From the NCBI GenBank assembly GCA_033811195.1, contig JAPXOZ010000031.1, positions 1 through 9,926 of the forward strand: 9,926 nucleotides of DNA. The letters run 5' to 3'. Shown here piece after piece: positions 1-5,916 of this stretch. Both the position numbers and the translations under genes were made by a program. A model generated the notes under the pieces. That model did not search any database. It had not been told where the DNA came from and saw nothing but the letters and a program-made list of their open reading frames with translations. Each line of letters starts with the position of its first letter. Position 1 is the stretch's first letter. Origin of the DNA: Cacconaster sp033811195. GTDB taxonomy: Bacteria > Bacteroidota > Bacteroidia > Bacteroidales > UBA932.

Positions 1-76
<76 letters not shown>

Positions 77-132
77 TTGGAGTCCGACTTGATACATTAT
101 AGGCGTTTCGCATTTTGTCTTCCAATTATTAT

Positions 133-209
133 AGTCTCTTAGCTCAGTTGGTTAGAGCGCTACACTGATAATGTAGAGGTCACTGGTTCAATTCCAGTAG
201 AGACTACCA
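133..209 (+). tRNA. tRNA-Ile (GAT)
   Basis: A full cloverleaf can be folded. The acceptor arms AGTCTCT (133-139) and AGAGACT (199-205) pair perfectly. The D-arm is GCTCAGTTGGTTAGAGC. The anticodon stem CTACA/TGTAG encloses a loop with GAT at 167-169, and the T-loop is GGTTCAATTCC. Discriminator A206 is followed by an encoded CCA (207-209). The 16S-tRNA-Ile-tRNA-Ala order is the standard start of a bacterial rRNA spacer. Confidence 0.97.
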
Positions 210-212
210 CAT

Positions 213-286
213 GGGGGTATAGCTCAGTTGGCTAGAGCGCCTGCTTTGCAAGCAGGAAGTCGTCGGTTCGACTCCGACTATCTCCA
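213..286 (+). tRNA. tRNA-Ala (TGC)
   Basis: The acceptor arms GGGGGTA (213-219) and TATCTCC (279-285) pair with two G-U wobbles. The anticodon stem CCTGC/GCAGG encloses TTTGCAA, with anticodon TGC at 247-249. The T-arm contains GGTTCGACTCC. Discriminator A286 is followed by CAA, so CCA is not encoded here, unlike the neighbouring tRNA-Ile, and must be added after transcription. It starts 3 nt after tRNA-Ile and so is co-transcribed with it. In a usual operon 23S would follow within a few hundred bases; here a terminator follows instead. Confidence 0.96.
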
Positions 287-290
287 CAAA

Positions 291-315
291 AGCGACCTTC
301 GGGTCGCTTTTTTTT
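291..315 (+). terminator. Intrinsic terminator closing the 16S-tRNA-Ile-tRNA-Ala unit
   Basis: The perfect 7-bp stem AGCGACC (291-297) / GGTCGCT (302-308) is capped by a C(TTCG)G tetraloop and followed by T309-T315. The flanking A-run and T-run extend the pairing. It begins 4 nt after the tRNA-Ala 3' base, so the upstream half of the rRNA operon should end here. A terminator this strong would not be expected inside an intact 16S-23S spacer. Confidence 0.93.
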
Positions 316-337
316 GTGGAGACTTCAATCCGCCTTC

Positions 338-368
338 ACTACACACTACATACTACATACTACATACT
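338..368 (+). repeat. Short tandem repeat, 7-bp unit ACTACAT
   Basis: Four tandem 7-bp units begin at 338, 345, 352 and 359. The first reads ACTACAC and the other three ACTACAT, followed by a partial ACT. It lies in non-coding DNA between the tRNA-Ala terminator and the first serpin promoter. Nothing shows a function. Such short arrays can vary in copy number by slippage. Confidence 0.85.
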
Positions 369-378
369 CAGAACTAAA

Positions 379-558
379 CTTTGTTTCCTTTGGGAACCAA
401 AGCAGCGCAGAAGCGCTGCGGGTCGCTTCGCTCCGAATTGTCCAAACAATTTCGGTTGCCTTTTCCTTTGTGGAGGTGCGTGTTGCATGTTTCGAGGTGT
501 TGACTCAATACTCCATATCACAAATTGAAAACTCATAACCAAACACCTCGCACCTCGC
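379..558 (+). other. Inverted-repeat-rich intergenic segment, no credible gene
   Basis: The gap between the tRNA-Ala terminator and the first serpin (316-579) has only short, low-quality reading frames, which I do not accept as genes. It holds several foldable structures in a row. CTTTGTTTCC (379-388) / GGAACCAAAG (393-402) has one mismatch. GCAGCGC (402-408) / GCGCTGC (413-419) is a perfect 7-bp stem. CCGAATTGT (433-441) / ACAATTTCGG (446-455) has one bulged base. A nested long-range pair joins GAGGTGCG (473-480) and CGAGGTGTT (493-501) with AACACCTCG (542-550) and CGCACCTC (549-556). It could be a dispersed repeat, a decayed rRNA spacer or a small RNA; the sequence does not decide. Confidence 0.55.
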
Positions 559-579
559 AACTATTTTTTTGAAAGTTAT

Positions 580-608
580 GGAAGTATTTAATGAGTGATT
601 GCGTATAT
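580..608 (+). promoter_or_regulatory. Predicted ECF-sigma promoter of serpin 1
   Basis: GGAAGTATTT (580-589) acts as a -35-like box and CGTATAT (602-608) as a -10-like box, with 18 nt between GGAA and CGTA. The arrangement resembles ECF-type promoters in general (GGAA/GAAC-like -35, CGT-like -10). The same two blocks recur before the lipoprotein (3936-3964) and, on the other strand, before the ECF sigma gene (3900-3873). Predicted transcription would begin near 615, giving a leader of about 80 nt before the serpin ATG. Recognition by the neighbouring sigma factor is inferred. Confidence 0.7.
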
Positions 609-696
609 ATAATAGAGAGAACTCATTATATTAAAACACCAATTAAACTATATAAGGTGTAGAGTTTCAAATTATTTATTTTACATTTGTAAAGTT

Positions 697-2010
697 ATGA
701 AACAGGTAAAAATTCTTTTAATTTTCTTTATTGCTGCTTTAGGTTTATCAGCATGTGAAAAAAGTGATGTCCCGCGGGTAAAAGATCCCATTGATATTGT
801 TTCTCCCTCGCCGACAACTCCTATAACAAAAGTGACATTGAGTGAAGAACAAAAGGCCTATGTAGGAGCTGGCAACGCTTTTGCTATAAATGGCTTGAAG
901 CTTCTATATGAGCGAGAAAAAGAGAGCATTATTTATTCTCCACTCAGTTTACAATATGCCCTTGCCATTACTGCTAACGGTGCCAGTGGTGAAACAGCTT
1001 CGGAGATTATCAATACATTAGGGTATGGGGAAGACCAGAAGGCTCTTAATGAGTATTGCAATCTCTTGCTCAATCAGTTGCCTGCGCTTGATGATTCTGT
1101 AGAAGTAAAGTTAACTGATGCGGTAATTGTAAACAAAGATTTCCGTGTTCAGGATGCTTTCCGCAATATAGCTGAAAAGGTCTATTATGCCCCCGTTGAG
1201 TATGTGGATGCCACAAATCCGAAGATTGTTGTTGACAGGATCAATGAGTGGGCATATCGTAGTACCAACGGATTTATCTTTCCGTTCCTTCAAGAAAGTG
1301 ATATTGTTGGCAATTTTGCAGCCGCAATCCTGAACGCACTTTATTTTAAAGCAAAATGGAGCGATGAGGCAGGTAAACCTATGTTCGACAAAGATTTTAC
1401 CAAGAAATCGCAACCGTTTTATCTGGATGGCGGAGGAGAAAGAAAAGTAGATTATATGGTTTCTTCAAGGTGTTTGCGTTACGGAAAAATTGGAAAAAAT
1501 GCTATCGTGGAACTTCCGTATGCACATGGTAAGTTTGCCATGTATATCATTTTACCTGACTTAAAGGGCGGCAATGGCATGGAGCAACTATTCTCAACTC
1601 TCACTTCGGAGAACTTGTCCAAGGCCTTATCATCAATGTCAATGGATGCAGTTGTAAATCTCCGACTTCCTAAGTTTGAGTCCGAGAATAAATATGAGCT
1701 TACTGAGATGTTAAATGCATTAGGTATTCGTCGTGCCTTTGATTGCAATAAAGCTGAATTCGATAAATTGCTTTACCATCCAGATATCAAAGATTTCTTT
1801 ATCGGATCAGTCATCCAAAAAGCTCGTATAAATGTAGCTGAATGGGGTACAGAGGCAGCGGCAGTTACTGTAGTACAGGTAGCATTCACCTCTATTCCAA
1901 GTCGACCTGATAAAGAGATTGATTTCTTTGCCGACCATCCTTTCGTCTATAGCATAGTAGAAAAATCATCAGGCGTAATACTTTTCGCAGGAGTTTACGA
2001 TGGCAAATAA
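697..2010 (+). CDS. Serpin-family protease inhibitor lipoprotein (serpin 1)
   Basis: This 437-aa serpin is a suicide inhibitor of serine and/or cysteine proteases, predicted to be lipid-anchored in the envelope. A signal peptide ends in the lipobox LSAC (Cys20), followed by a Pro/Ser/Thr-rich linker to about 48 and then a serpin core of usual size. The hinge reads EWGTEAAAVT (382-391), and the signature FFADHPFVYSI (410-420) fits the serpin C-terminal pattern. Counting from P15 Gly384, as in antitrypsin, puts P2-P1-P1' at F397-T398-S399; a one-residue shift would make Phe the P1. Val at P9 is bulkier than the usual small residue. CEKSD after the lipid Cys is mildly acidic, so surface export is possible but unproven. 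It is transcribed alone, from the ECF-like promoter at 580-608 to the terminator at 2040-2077. It is about 76% identical, by hand count, to the serpin at 4544. Miropin of Tannerella is a known serpin in this phylum. Confidence 0.95.
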   Translation: MKQVKILLIFFIAALGLSACEKSDVPRVKDPIDIVSPSPTTPITKVTLSEEQKAYVGAGNAFAINGLKLLYEREKESIIYSPLSLQYALAITANGASGETASEIINTLGYGEDQKALNEYCNLLLNQLPALDDSVEVKLTDAVIVNKDFRVQDAFRNIAEKVYYAPVEYVDATNPKIVVDRINEWAYRSTNGFIFPFLQESDIVGNFAAAILNALYFKAKWSDEAGKPMFDKDFTKKSQPFYLDGGGERKVDYMVSSRCLRYGKIGKNAIVELPYAHGKFAMYIILPDLKGGNGMEQLFSTLTSENLSKALSSMSMDAVVNLRLPKFESENKYELTEMLNALGIRRAFDCNKAEFDKLLYHPDIKDFFIGSVIQKARINVAEWGTEAAAVTVVQVAFTSIPSRPDKEIDFFADHPFVYSIVEKSSGVILFAGVYDGK

Positions 2011-2039
2011 AAATAGTTGATTATTAATCCAATAAATTG

Positions 2040-2077
2040 AGGCCGGCTAAAATAATTTTTTAGTCGGCCTTTTTTTA
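2040..2077 (+). terminator. Intrinsic terminator after serpin 1
   Basis: The 13-bp stem AGGCCGGCTAAAA (2040-2052) / TTTTAGTCGGCCT (2058-2070) has one G-U pair and a TAATT loop, followed by T2071-T2077. It sits between serpin 1 and the convergent gene ending at 2124. It resembles the terminator after serpin 2 (shared CCGGCTAAAA arm), suggesting the terminator was duplicated with the gene. Confidence 0.93.
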
Positions 2078-2123
2078 TGGATATTAATCGCTTCGATCCG
2101 AACTCAAACATTTACCGCGCAAC

Positions 2124-3290
2124 TTATAAATTGACTCTGATGCCGAGCTTTGCCGATATCTCAAAAGGCTTTTCACTGCGATATGAAGGTAACTCAGTCT
2201 CTGAAAATAAATAGCTACAATATGGTTCGCAGTATATGGAAAGGTTGCGTGTGATATTGTATTGAATTCCTGTAGTAAGTAATGCAGATAATAAGAAGTT
2301 AGACTCCTTTAGAACTGTAGTTCCGGATTTTGCATATATGCATTTTTCTACTTTTATACCTCCACCGGCATTCCATTCAAATGAATTCTTTGAATAAATC
2401 GTGTAGTTTACTCTCAAAGGTAATCCCAAATAATGGAGTTGTTGCATTTCATTTCTTTTTGTGACAATAGAGCTTATTTCTTTATTTGAAAGATATAATG
2501 AGTAATCCAGTCCGGTAATAAGTCCAAGCCGTTGGGTAAAATTGATTCCTAATGAAATACCAAAGGTAATTGGGGGTCTATGATTATAACTATACTCTTC
2601 ATTTCCTACTAAAATATTATCCAAAGGTTTTTCTGTAAGTATACTATCTCTTTGTTTTTCGTTTGAAGTATAATCTCTTGGACCTTGGTATGCAGAGGCC
2701 ATTCTAAGTTGATAAATCTGAATCTGGTTGCGATTAGCCAAGCCCTGGCCTCCTGATACACCTATGGAGACTTTAGGCAATTTTTTCTTGGAAATATATG
2801 CTGTAGCATTGTCAGTTATGAAATAGTCGTAGGATGGAATTGATTGATATGTGGTATCCTTTTTTGTCGGATGTTCAAACTCGTCAGGTTCACTCTTCTC
2901 CCGAATTAAAGTGTCCGTATCAATCTGTAGTTCGGAATCCGCGATATGAAAGTTGTCAGATAGTGTAGGCTCATGATTCTTACACTCACGCAAAGGCTTA
3001 AAATCTTTTCTTAAGGTAGGAATATCAACCTGAATAGTTGGAGTATTTTCAGCAATCAAGGGATAATTATTGCGTATTTGTAGTGGTCCGTTGTCTATGT
3101 TGTCGGTAATGGACAATAACAATATTATTATAGCAGCTGCTGCAGCAACTATAGGTATTATAAGACGCACCATATTAACGCGTCTATGTCGGGCATAGTG
3201 CTTTTGAAATTTTCCCCAGTTACCAACTTGAAGGTTCTCTTCAATGTTTTGTATCTGATCGGAGATGTATTTGTCAAAGTCAGTTTTCAT
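2124..3290 (-). CDS. Putative dual-membrane-spanning anti-sigma factor (TM helix plus C-terminal beta-barrel)
   Basis: This 388-aa protein overlaps the end of the ECF sigma gene by 4 nt (ATGA, 3287-3290), so the two are translationally coupled. Residues 1-40 are charged and should be cytoplasmic. Residues 42-61 form one strong hydrophobic helix (Ile/Ala/Leu-rich). Residues 62-172 are a polar, low-hydrophobicity periplasmic linker. Residues 173-388 show alternating amphipathic, Gly- and Tyr-rich strands typical of Bacteroidetes outer-membrane beta-barrel domains, for example GISLGINFTQRLGLITGLDY (244-263), ending KLGIRVNL. This matches, from memory, the Dma (dual membrane-spanning anti-sigma) family described in Bacteroides, whose N-terminus holds an ECF sigma while the barrel sits in the outer membrane. 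The N-terminal sigma-binding role is inferred from context. A plain 'porin family' annotation is the likely database alternative. Confidence 0.78.
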   Translation of the reverse strand: MKTDFDKYISDQIQNIEENLQVGNWGKFQKHYARHRRVNMVRLIIPIVAAAAAIIILLLSITDNIDNGPLQIRNNYPLIAENTPTIQVDIPTLRKDFKPLRECKNHEPTLSDNFHIADSELQIDTDTLIREKSEPDEFEHPTKKDTTYQSIPSYDYFITDNATAYISKKKLPKVSIGVSGGQGLANRNQIQIYQLRMASAYQGPRDYTSNEKQRDSILTEKPLDNILVGNEEYSYNHRPPITFGISLGINFTQRLGLITGLDYSLYLSNKEISSIVTKRNEMQQLHYLGLPLRVNYTIYSKNSFEWNAGGGIKVEKCIYAKSGTTVLKESNFLLSALLTTGIQYNITRNLSIYCEPYCSYLFSETELPSYRSEKPFEISAKLGIRVNL

Positions 3291-3853
3291 AAGCCTTTCT
3301 CCTTAATGTATGCATTTACCCTATCTGCCAATATAACTCTCGCTTTATAGAGGATTGATGATGACGTTTTCTCCTTTATTCCCAATAGATTTGCTATCTC
3401 TTTGTGGGTGTAATTTTCCAGACAATATAGATTGAATACAATCCTTTTAGTGTCAGGCAATTCTGCGATCATTTCCAGTATCGCTTTTTGAGGAACTTGT
3501 ATCAGACTATTATACTCCGGTTCTAAAATATCCAATTTCTCTTCGTCTATTGGTACAAAAGTAAATTTCCTACGTCGCCTTAAATGATCAATCAATAGAT
3601 TAACTGTTACATGCGATATCCAAGTTTTAAGCGATGCCTTAGTGGAATCATACTTACGAACATTTTCAAAGATCCGAATAAAGCAGTCCTGCATGAGATC
3701 TTCTGCCAAAGTGAAATCTCCGGTATATCGCATACATAGCATATAAACCCTCGCCGCATACTCATTATACAGCTGCTCCCTTGCACTGTTATCACCTTCA
3801 GCACATTTTGATGCAAGGGCGGCATCATCGTTAACGATATCCTTATGTCTCAC
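3287..3853 (-). CDS. ECF-type RNA polymerase sigma-70 family factor
   Basis: This 188-aa protein contains only sigma regions 2 and 4, as in group 4 (ECF) factors. Region 2 spans about 24-97, with core-binding AEDLMQDCFIRIFENV (50-65) and -10-recognition TWISHVTVNLLIDHLRRRR (77-95). A linker follows, then region 4 at about 122-175 with the helix-turn-helix YTHKEIANLLGIKEKTSSSI (148-167). The start is GTG at 3853; no ATG gives a complete region 2. Upstream on the same strand is the GGAAGTATTT...CGTATA motif (3900-3873) also found before the serpin and lipoprotein units, implying autoregulation. It is the first gene of a two-gene operon with the putative anti-sigma factor. Regulon membership is inferred. 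Confidence 0.95.
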   Translation of the reverse strand: MRHKDIVNDDAALASKCAEGDNSAREQLYNEYAARVYMLCMRYTGDFTLAEDLMQDCFIRIFENVRKYDSTKASLKTWISHVTVNLLIDHLRRRRKFTFVPIDEEKLDILEPEYNSLIQVPQKAILEMIAELPDTKRIVFNLYCLENYTHKEIANLLGIKEKTSSSILYKARVILADRVNAYIKEKGL

Positions 3854-3872
3854 TCTATCGCTTTCTATATCT

Positions 3873-3900
3873 TTATACGGAGAAAATTACAAATACTTCC
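3873..3900 (-). promoter_or_regulatory. Predicted autoregulatory ECF promoter of the sigma/anti-sigma operon
   Basis: Read on the minus strand, GGAAGTATTT (3900-3891) is followed, 17 nt after GGAA, by CGTATAA (3879-3873). The 10-base upstream block is identical to those at 580 and 3936; the spacing is one base shorter. The predicted start would lie about a dozen bases before the GTG at 3853, giving a very short leader. ECF sigma factors commonly drive their own operons, which fits this placement. Confidence 0.68.
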
Positions 3901-3935
3901 GGAACTGTCAAAAAAAAATTAATTAATTTGATAAT

Positions 3936-3964
3936 GGAAGTATTTAATTATTGGCTGCGTATAT
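3936..3964 (+). promoter_or_regulatory. Predicted ECF-sigma promoter of the lipoprotein-serpin 2 unit
   Basis: GGAAGTATTTAAT (3936-3948) and CGTATAT (3958-3964) have 18 nt between GGAA and CGTA, the same as at the serpin 1 promoter; GGAAGTATTTAAT is identical in both. It diverges from the sigma promoter, with 35 bp between the two GGAAG boxes, including an A/T-rich tract (3911-3928). The predicted leader to the ATG at 4025 is about 55 nt. Confidence 0.7.
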
Positions 3965-4024
3965 GTAGTAAACGCATTGATGTCTACCAAAAATCTTTTA
4001 GAATATTGAAATAATAATAATTCC

Positions 4025-4489
4025 ATGAAACGAACTCTCATTTTAAGAAAGAGCAATTGGATCATGAAGATCTTTGCCTTAATTTTTCCTACGATCATCC
4101 TTACGGGGTGCCCTGCCATGTATGGCTCTCCATATGCATCTTACACCACCAGCGGGTCAGTAACAACCGAAAGGGGAAGAGCACTGGAAGGCATTAAGGT
4201 CTCTGTCTCTGATCATAGCTATACAGATTCTTTAGGACAAAAAGAGCTCTATTTTGCCGGTTATGCCATTACGGATAGTAATGGGAAATATGTCATTGAT
4301 TTTAATAGTGACTTTATGGTGGACATGATAGTCATTGCAGAAGATATTGATGGAGAGGCAGGGGGTGGAGAGTATCAGAGTGATACAGTAATAGTGGAAA
4401 AGGTTTTTAATTACTGGGGTGGAGGATCTGGACTTTATGGTGGTCACACAGATATTCCCGATATTAATTTCAAACTGAAAAAGAAGTAA
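4025..4489 (+). CDS. Small lipoprotein resembling the radical-SAM-associated putative lipoprotein family
   Basis: This 154-aa protein has a basic N-terminus, a hydrophobic stretch and a lipobox LTGC with Cys29. After it come PAMYGSPYASY, a GSVTTERGRALEGIKV segment resembling the start of a carboxypeptidase-regulatory/CnaB-like beta-sandwich, ITDSNGKYVIDF, and EDIDGEAGGGEYQSDT. From memory, the YGxPxAxY box and the D-x-DGEAxGG-x-x-x-SD stretch are hallmarks of a Bacteroidetes lipoprotein family usually encoded beside a radical SAM enzyme (rSAM/lipoprotein system). No radical SAM gene is in this window. I chose the first ATG because family members, as I recall, carry a similar K-x-x-NW segment before the hydrophobic stretch; Met14 (start at 4064) is the alternative. 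It has an ECF-like promoter upstream, and serpin 2 follows after 54 nt, so the two are probably co-transcribed. Its function is unknown. Confidence 0.7.
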   Translation: MKRTLILRKSNWIMKIFALIFPTIILTGCPAMYGSPYASYTTSGSVTTERGRALEGIKVSVSDHSYTDSLGQKELYFAGYAITDSNGKYVIDFNSDFMVDMIVIAEDIDGEAGGGEYQSDTVIVEKVFNYWGGGSGLYGGHTDIPDINFKLKKK

Positions 4490-4543
4490 CCCGGCACCAT
4501 CAAAACGCCAAACACGGAATTATTAACTATAAAACATTATATT

Positions 4544-5851
4544 ATGAAACATATAAAAATATTTCTAATTGTTTTTCTTGCTGCTTGTTTTTTGTCAGCA
4601 TGTGAAAAGAGTGATGTCCCACGGGTAAAGAATCCCATAGATATTCTTTCTCCCTCGCCTAAAACTCTCATCACAAAAGTGACATTGAGTGAAGAACAAA
4701 AAACCTATGTCAACTCCGGTAATGCTTTTGCTATAAAGAGTTTGAAGTCTCTATACGATAAGGAGAAAAATAGCATTATTTATTCTCCACTCAGCTTGCA
4801 GTTTGCTCTTGCAATTACTGCAAATGGTGCCAGCGGTGAGACGGCCTCTGAGATTATAAAAACCATAGGGTATGGGGAAGATCAGGAGGCTCTTAACAAT
4901 TATTGCAATCTTTTGCTCAATCAGTTACCTGCACTTGATAAAGATGTTGAATTAAAGTTGACTGATGCGGTAATTGTAAATGATGAATTCCGTGTTCAGG
5001 ATGCTTTCCGCAACACAGTCGAAAAGTTGTACTATGCTCCTGTGGAGTATGTGAATGGCTCAAATCCGAAGATTATAGTTGACCGGATCAATGAATGGGC
5101 ATATCGCAGTACCAATGGTTTTATCTTTCCATTCCTCCAGGAATCGGACATTAAAGGAGATTTTGTGGCAGCAATACTCAATGCGCTTTATTTCAAGGCT
5201 AAATGGAGTGGTAATAGTGATGCACCTATGTTCAACAGTGAGTTAACAAAGAAATCTCAGCCCTTCTATCTGGATGGAGGCGGGGAAAGTAAGGTCGATT
5301 ATATGGTTGCTTCAAGGTACTTCCGTCATGGAAAAGTGGGAAACAATAGAATCTTGGAGCTTCCGTATGCTGATGGTAAGTTTGCCATGTATATCATTCT
5401 GCCTGACATAAAAGGTGGCAATGGTTTGGAACAACTACTTTCATCTCTTACTTCTGAAAAATTGTCTGAGGCCATGTCGTCAATCTCTACGGAGGCTATT
5501 GTAAATCTTCATCTTCCCAAGTTTGAGTCTGAGAATAAATATGAGCTTACAGATATGTTAAATGACTTAGGTATTCGTCGAGCTTTTAATAGCGGTGCTC
5601 AATTCGATAAAATGCTTTACCATTCACATATTAAAGGTTTTAAAATTGGGTCAGTTATTCAAAAGGCCCGTATATCTGTTGCTGAACAGGGTACTGAGGC
5701 GGCAGCCGCCACTGCGGTAATAATGGAGAGGACTTGTGCAGCCGGTCAACCCAAAATGGTTGAATTCTTCGTTGACCATCCATTCATTTATACCATAGTG
5801 GAAAAATCCTCAGGCGTAATGCTCTTCGCAGGAGTGTATGATGGAAAGTAG
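4544..5851 (+). CDS. Serpin-family protease inhibitor lipoprotein (serpin 2)
   Basis: This 435-aa paralogue of the serpin at 697 has the same plan: signal peptide with lipobox LSAC (Cys20), the same CEKSDVPRVK start of the mature chain, a short linker and a full serpin core. The hinge EQGTEAAAATA (381-391) matches the inhibitory-serpin consensus, with small residues at P12-P9, so it should be a working inhibitor. The signature FFVDHPFIYTI (408-418) is intact. Counting from P15 Gly383, the scissile region is E395-R396-T397-C398 (P3-P1'); a shift by one would put Arg at P1, a trypsin-like specificity. This loop differs almost completely from serpin 1, while the body is about three-quarters identical or more. 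Only 54 nt separate it from the lipoprotein gene, with no clear promoter between. It ends at a strong terminator (5880-5916). Confidence 0.95.
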   Translation: MKHIKIFLIVFLAACFLSACEKSDVPRVKNPIDILSPSPKTLITKVTLSEEQKTYVNSGNAFAIKSLKSLYDKEKNSIIYSPLSLQFALAITANGASGETASEIIKTIGYGEDQEALNNYCNLLLNQLPALDKDVELKLTDAVIVNDEFRVQDAFRNTVEKLYYAPVEYVNGSNPKIIVDRINEWAYRSTNGFIFPFLQESDIKGDFVAAILNALYFKAKWSGNSDAPMFNSELTKKSQPFYLDGGGESKVDYMVASRYFRHGKVGNNRILELPYADGKFAMYIILPDIKGGNGLEQLLSSLTSEKLSEAMSSISTEAIVNLHLPKFESENKYELTDMLNDLGIRRAFNSGAQFDKMLYHSHIKGFKIGSVIQKARISVAEQGTEAAAATAVIMERTCAAGQPKMVEFFVDHPFIYTIVEKSSGVMLFAGVYDGK

Positions 5852-5879
5852 AAATAGTTGATTATACCCCTTTATTATT

Positions 5880-5916
5880 GAGACCGGCTAAAAATTTTAG
5901 CCGGTCTCTTTGTTTT
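5880..5916 (+). terminator. Intrinsic terminator after serpin 2
   Basis: GAGACCGGCTAAAA (5880-5893) and TTTTAGCCGGTCTC (5895-5908) pair perfectly over a one-base centre, so the inner A/T pairs will open as the loop. TTTGTTTT (5909-5916) follows. The T-tract overlaps the stop codon of the convergent gene (5915-5917). On the minus strand no T-tract follows, so termination is mainly for the serpin direction. It is related to the terminator after serpin 1. Confidence 0.92.

Noticed and set aside
314..560. Overlapping 66-74 aa reading frames on both strands before the first promoter
   Set aside because: They lie in repeat- and hairpin-rich DNA, begin inside the terminator T-tract region or run antisense, and show no domain or signal features; chance frames.
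682..689. TACATTTG, a match to the Bacteroidetes -7 box, just before serpin 1
   Set aside because: It ends 7 nt before the ATG and has no TTTG at the proper distance upstream; probably chance in A/T-rich DNA.
1111..1748. Minus-strand frames of 89 and 100 aa
   Set aside because: They run antisense within serpin 1 and have no features of their own.
3897..3905. TTCCGGAA palindrome and plus-strand GGAAC between the divergent promoters
   Set aside because: GGAAC could be a -35 box, but there is no -10-like CGT at the right distance on the plus strand; the palindrome comes from the minus-strand box itself.
4516..4545. GGAATTATT upstream of serpin 2 as a possible fourth ECF promoter
   Set aside because: It lacks the fifth base of GGAAG and any CGTATA at 17-18 nt spacing; serpin 2 is better explained by read-through from the lipoprotein promoter.
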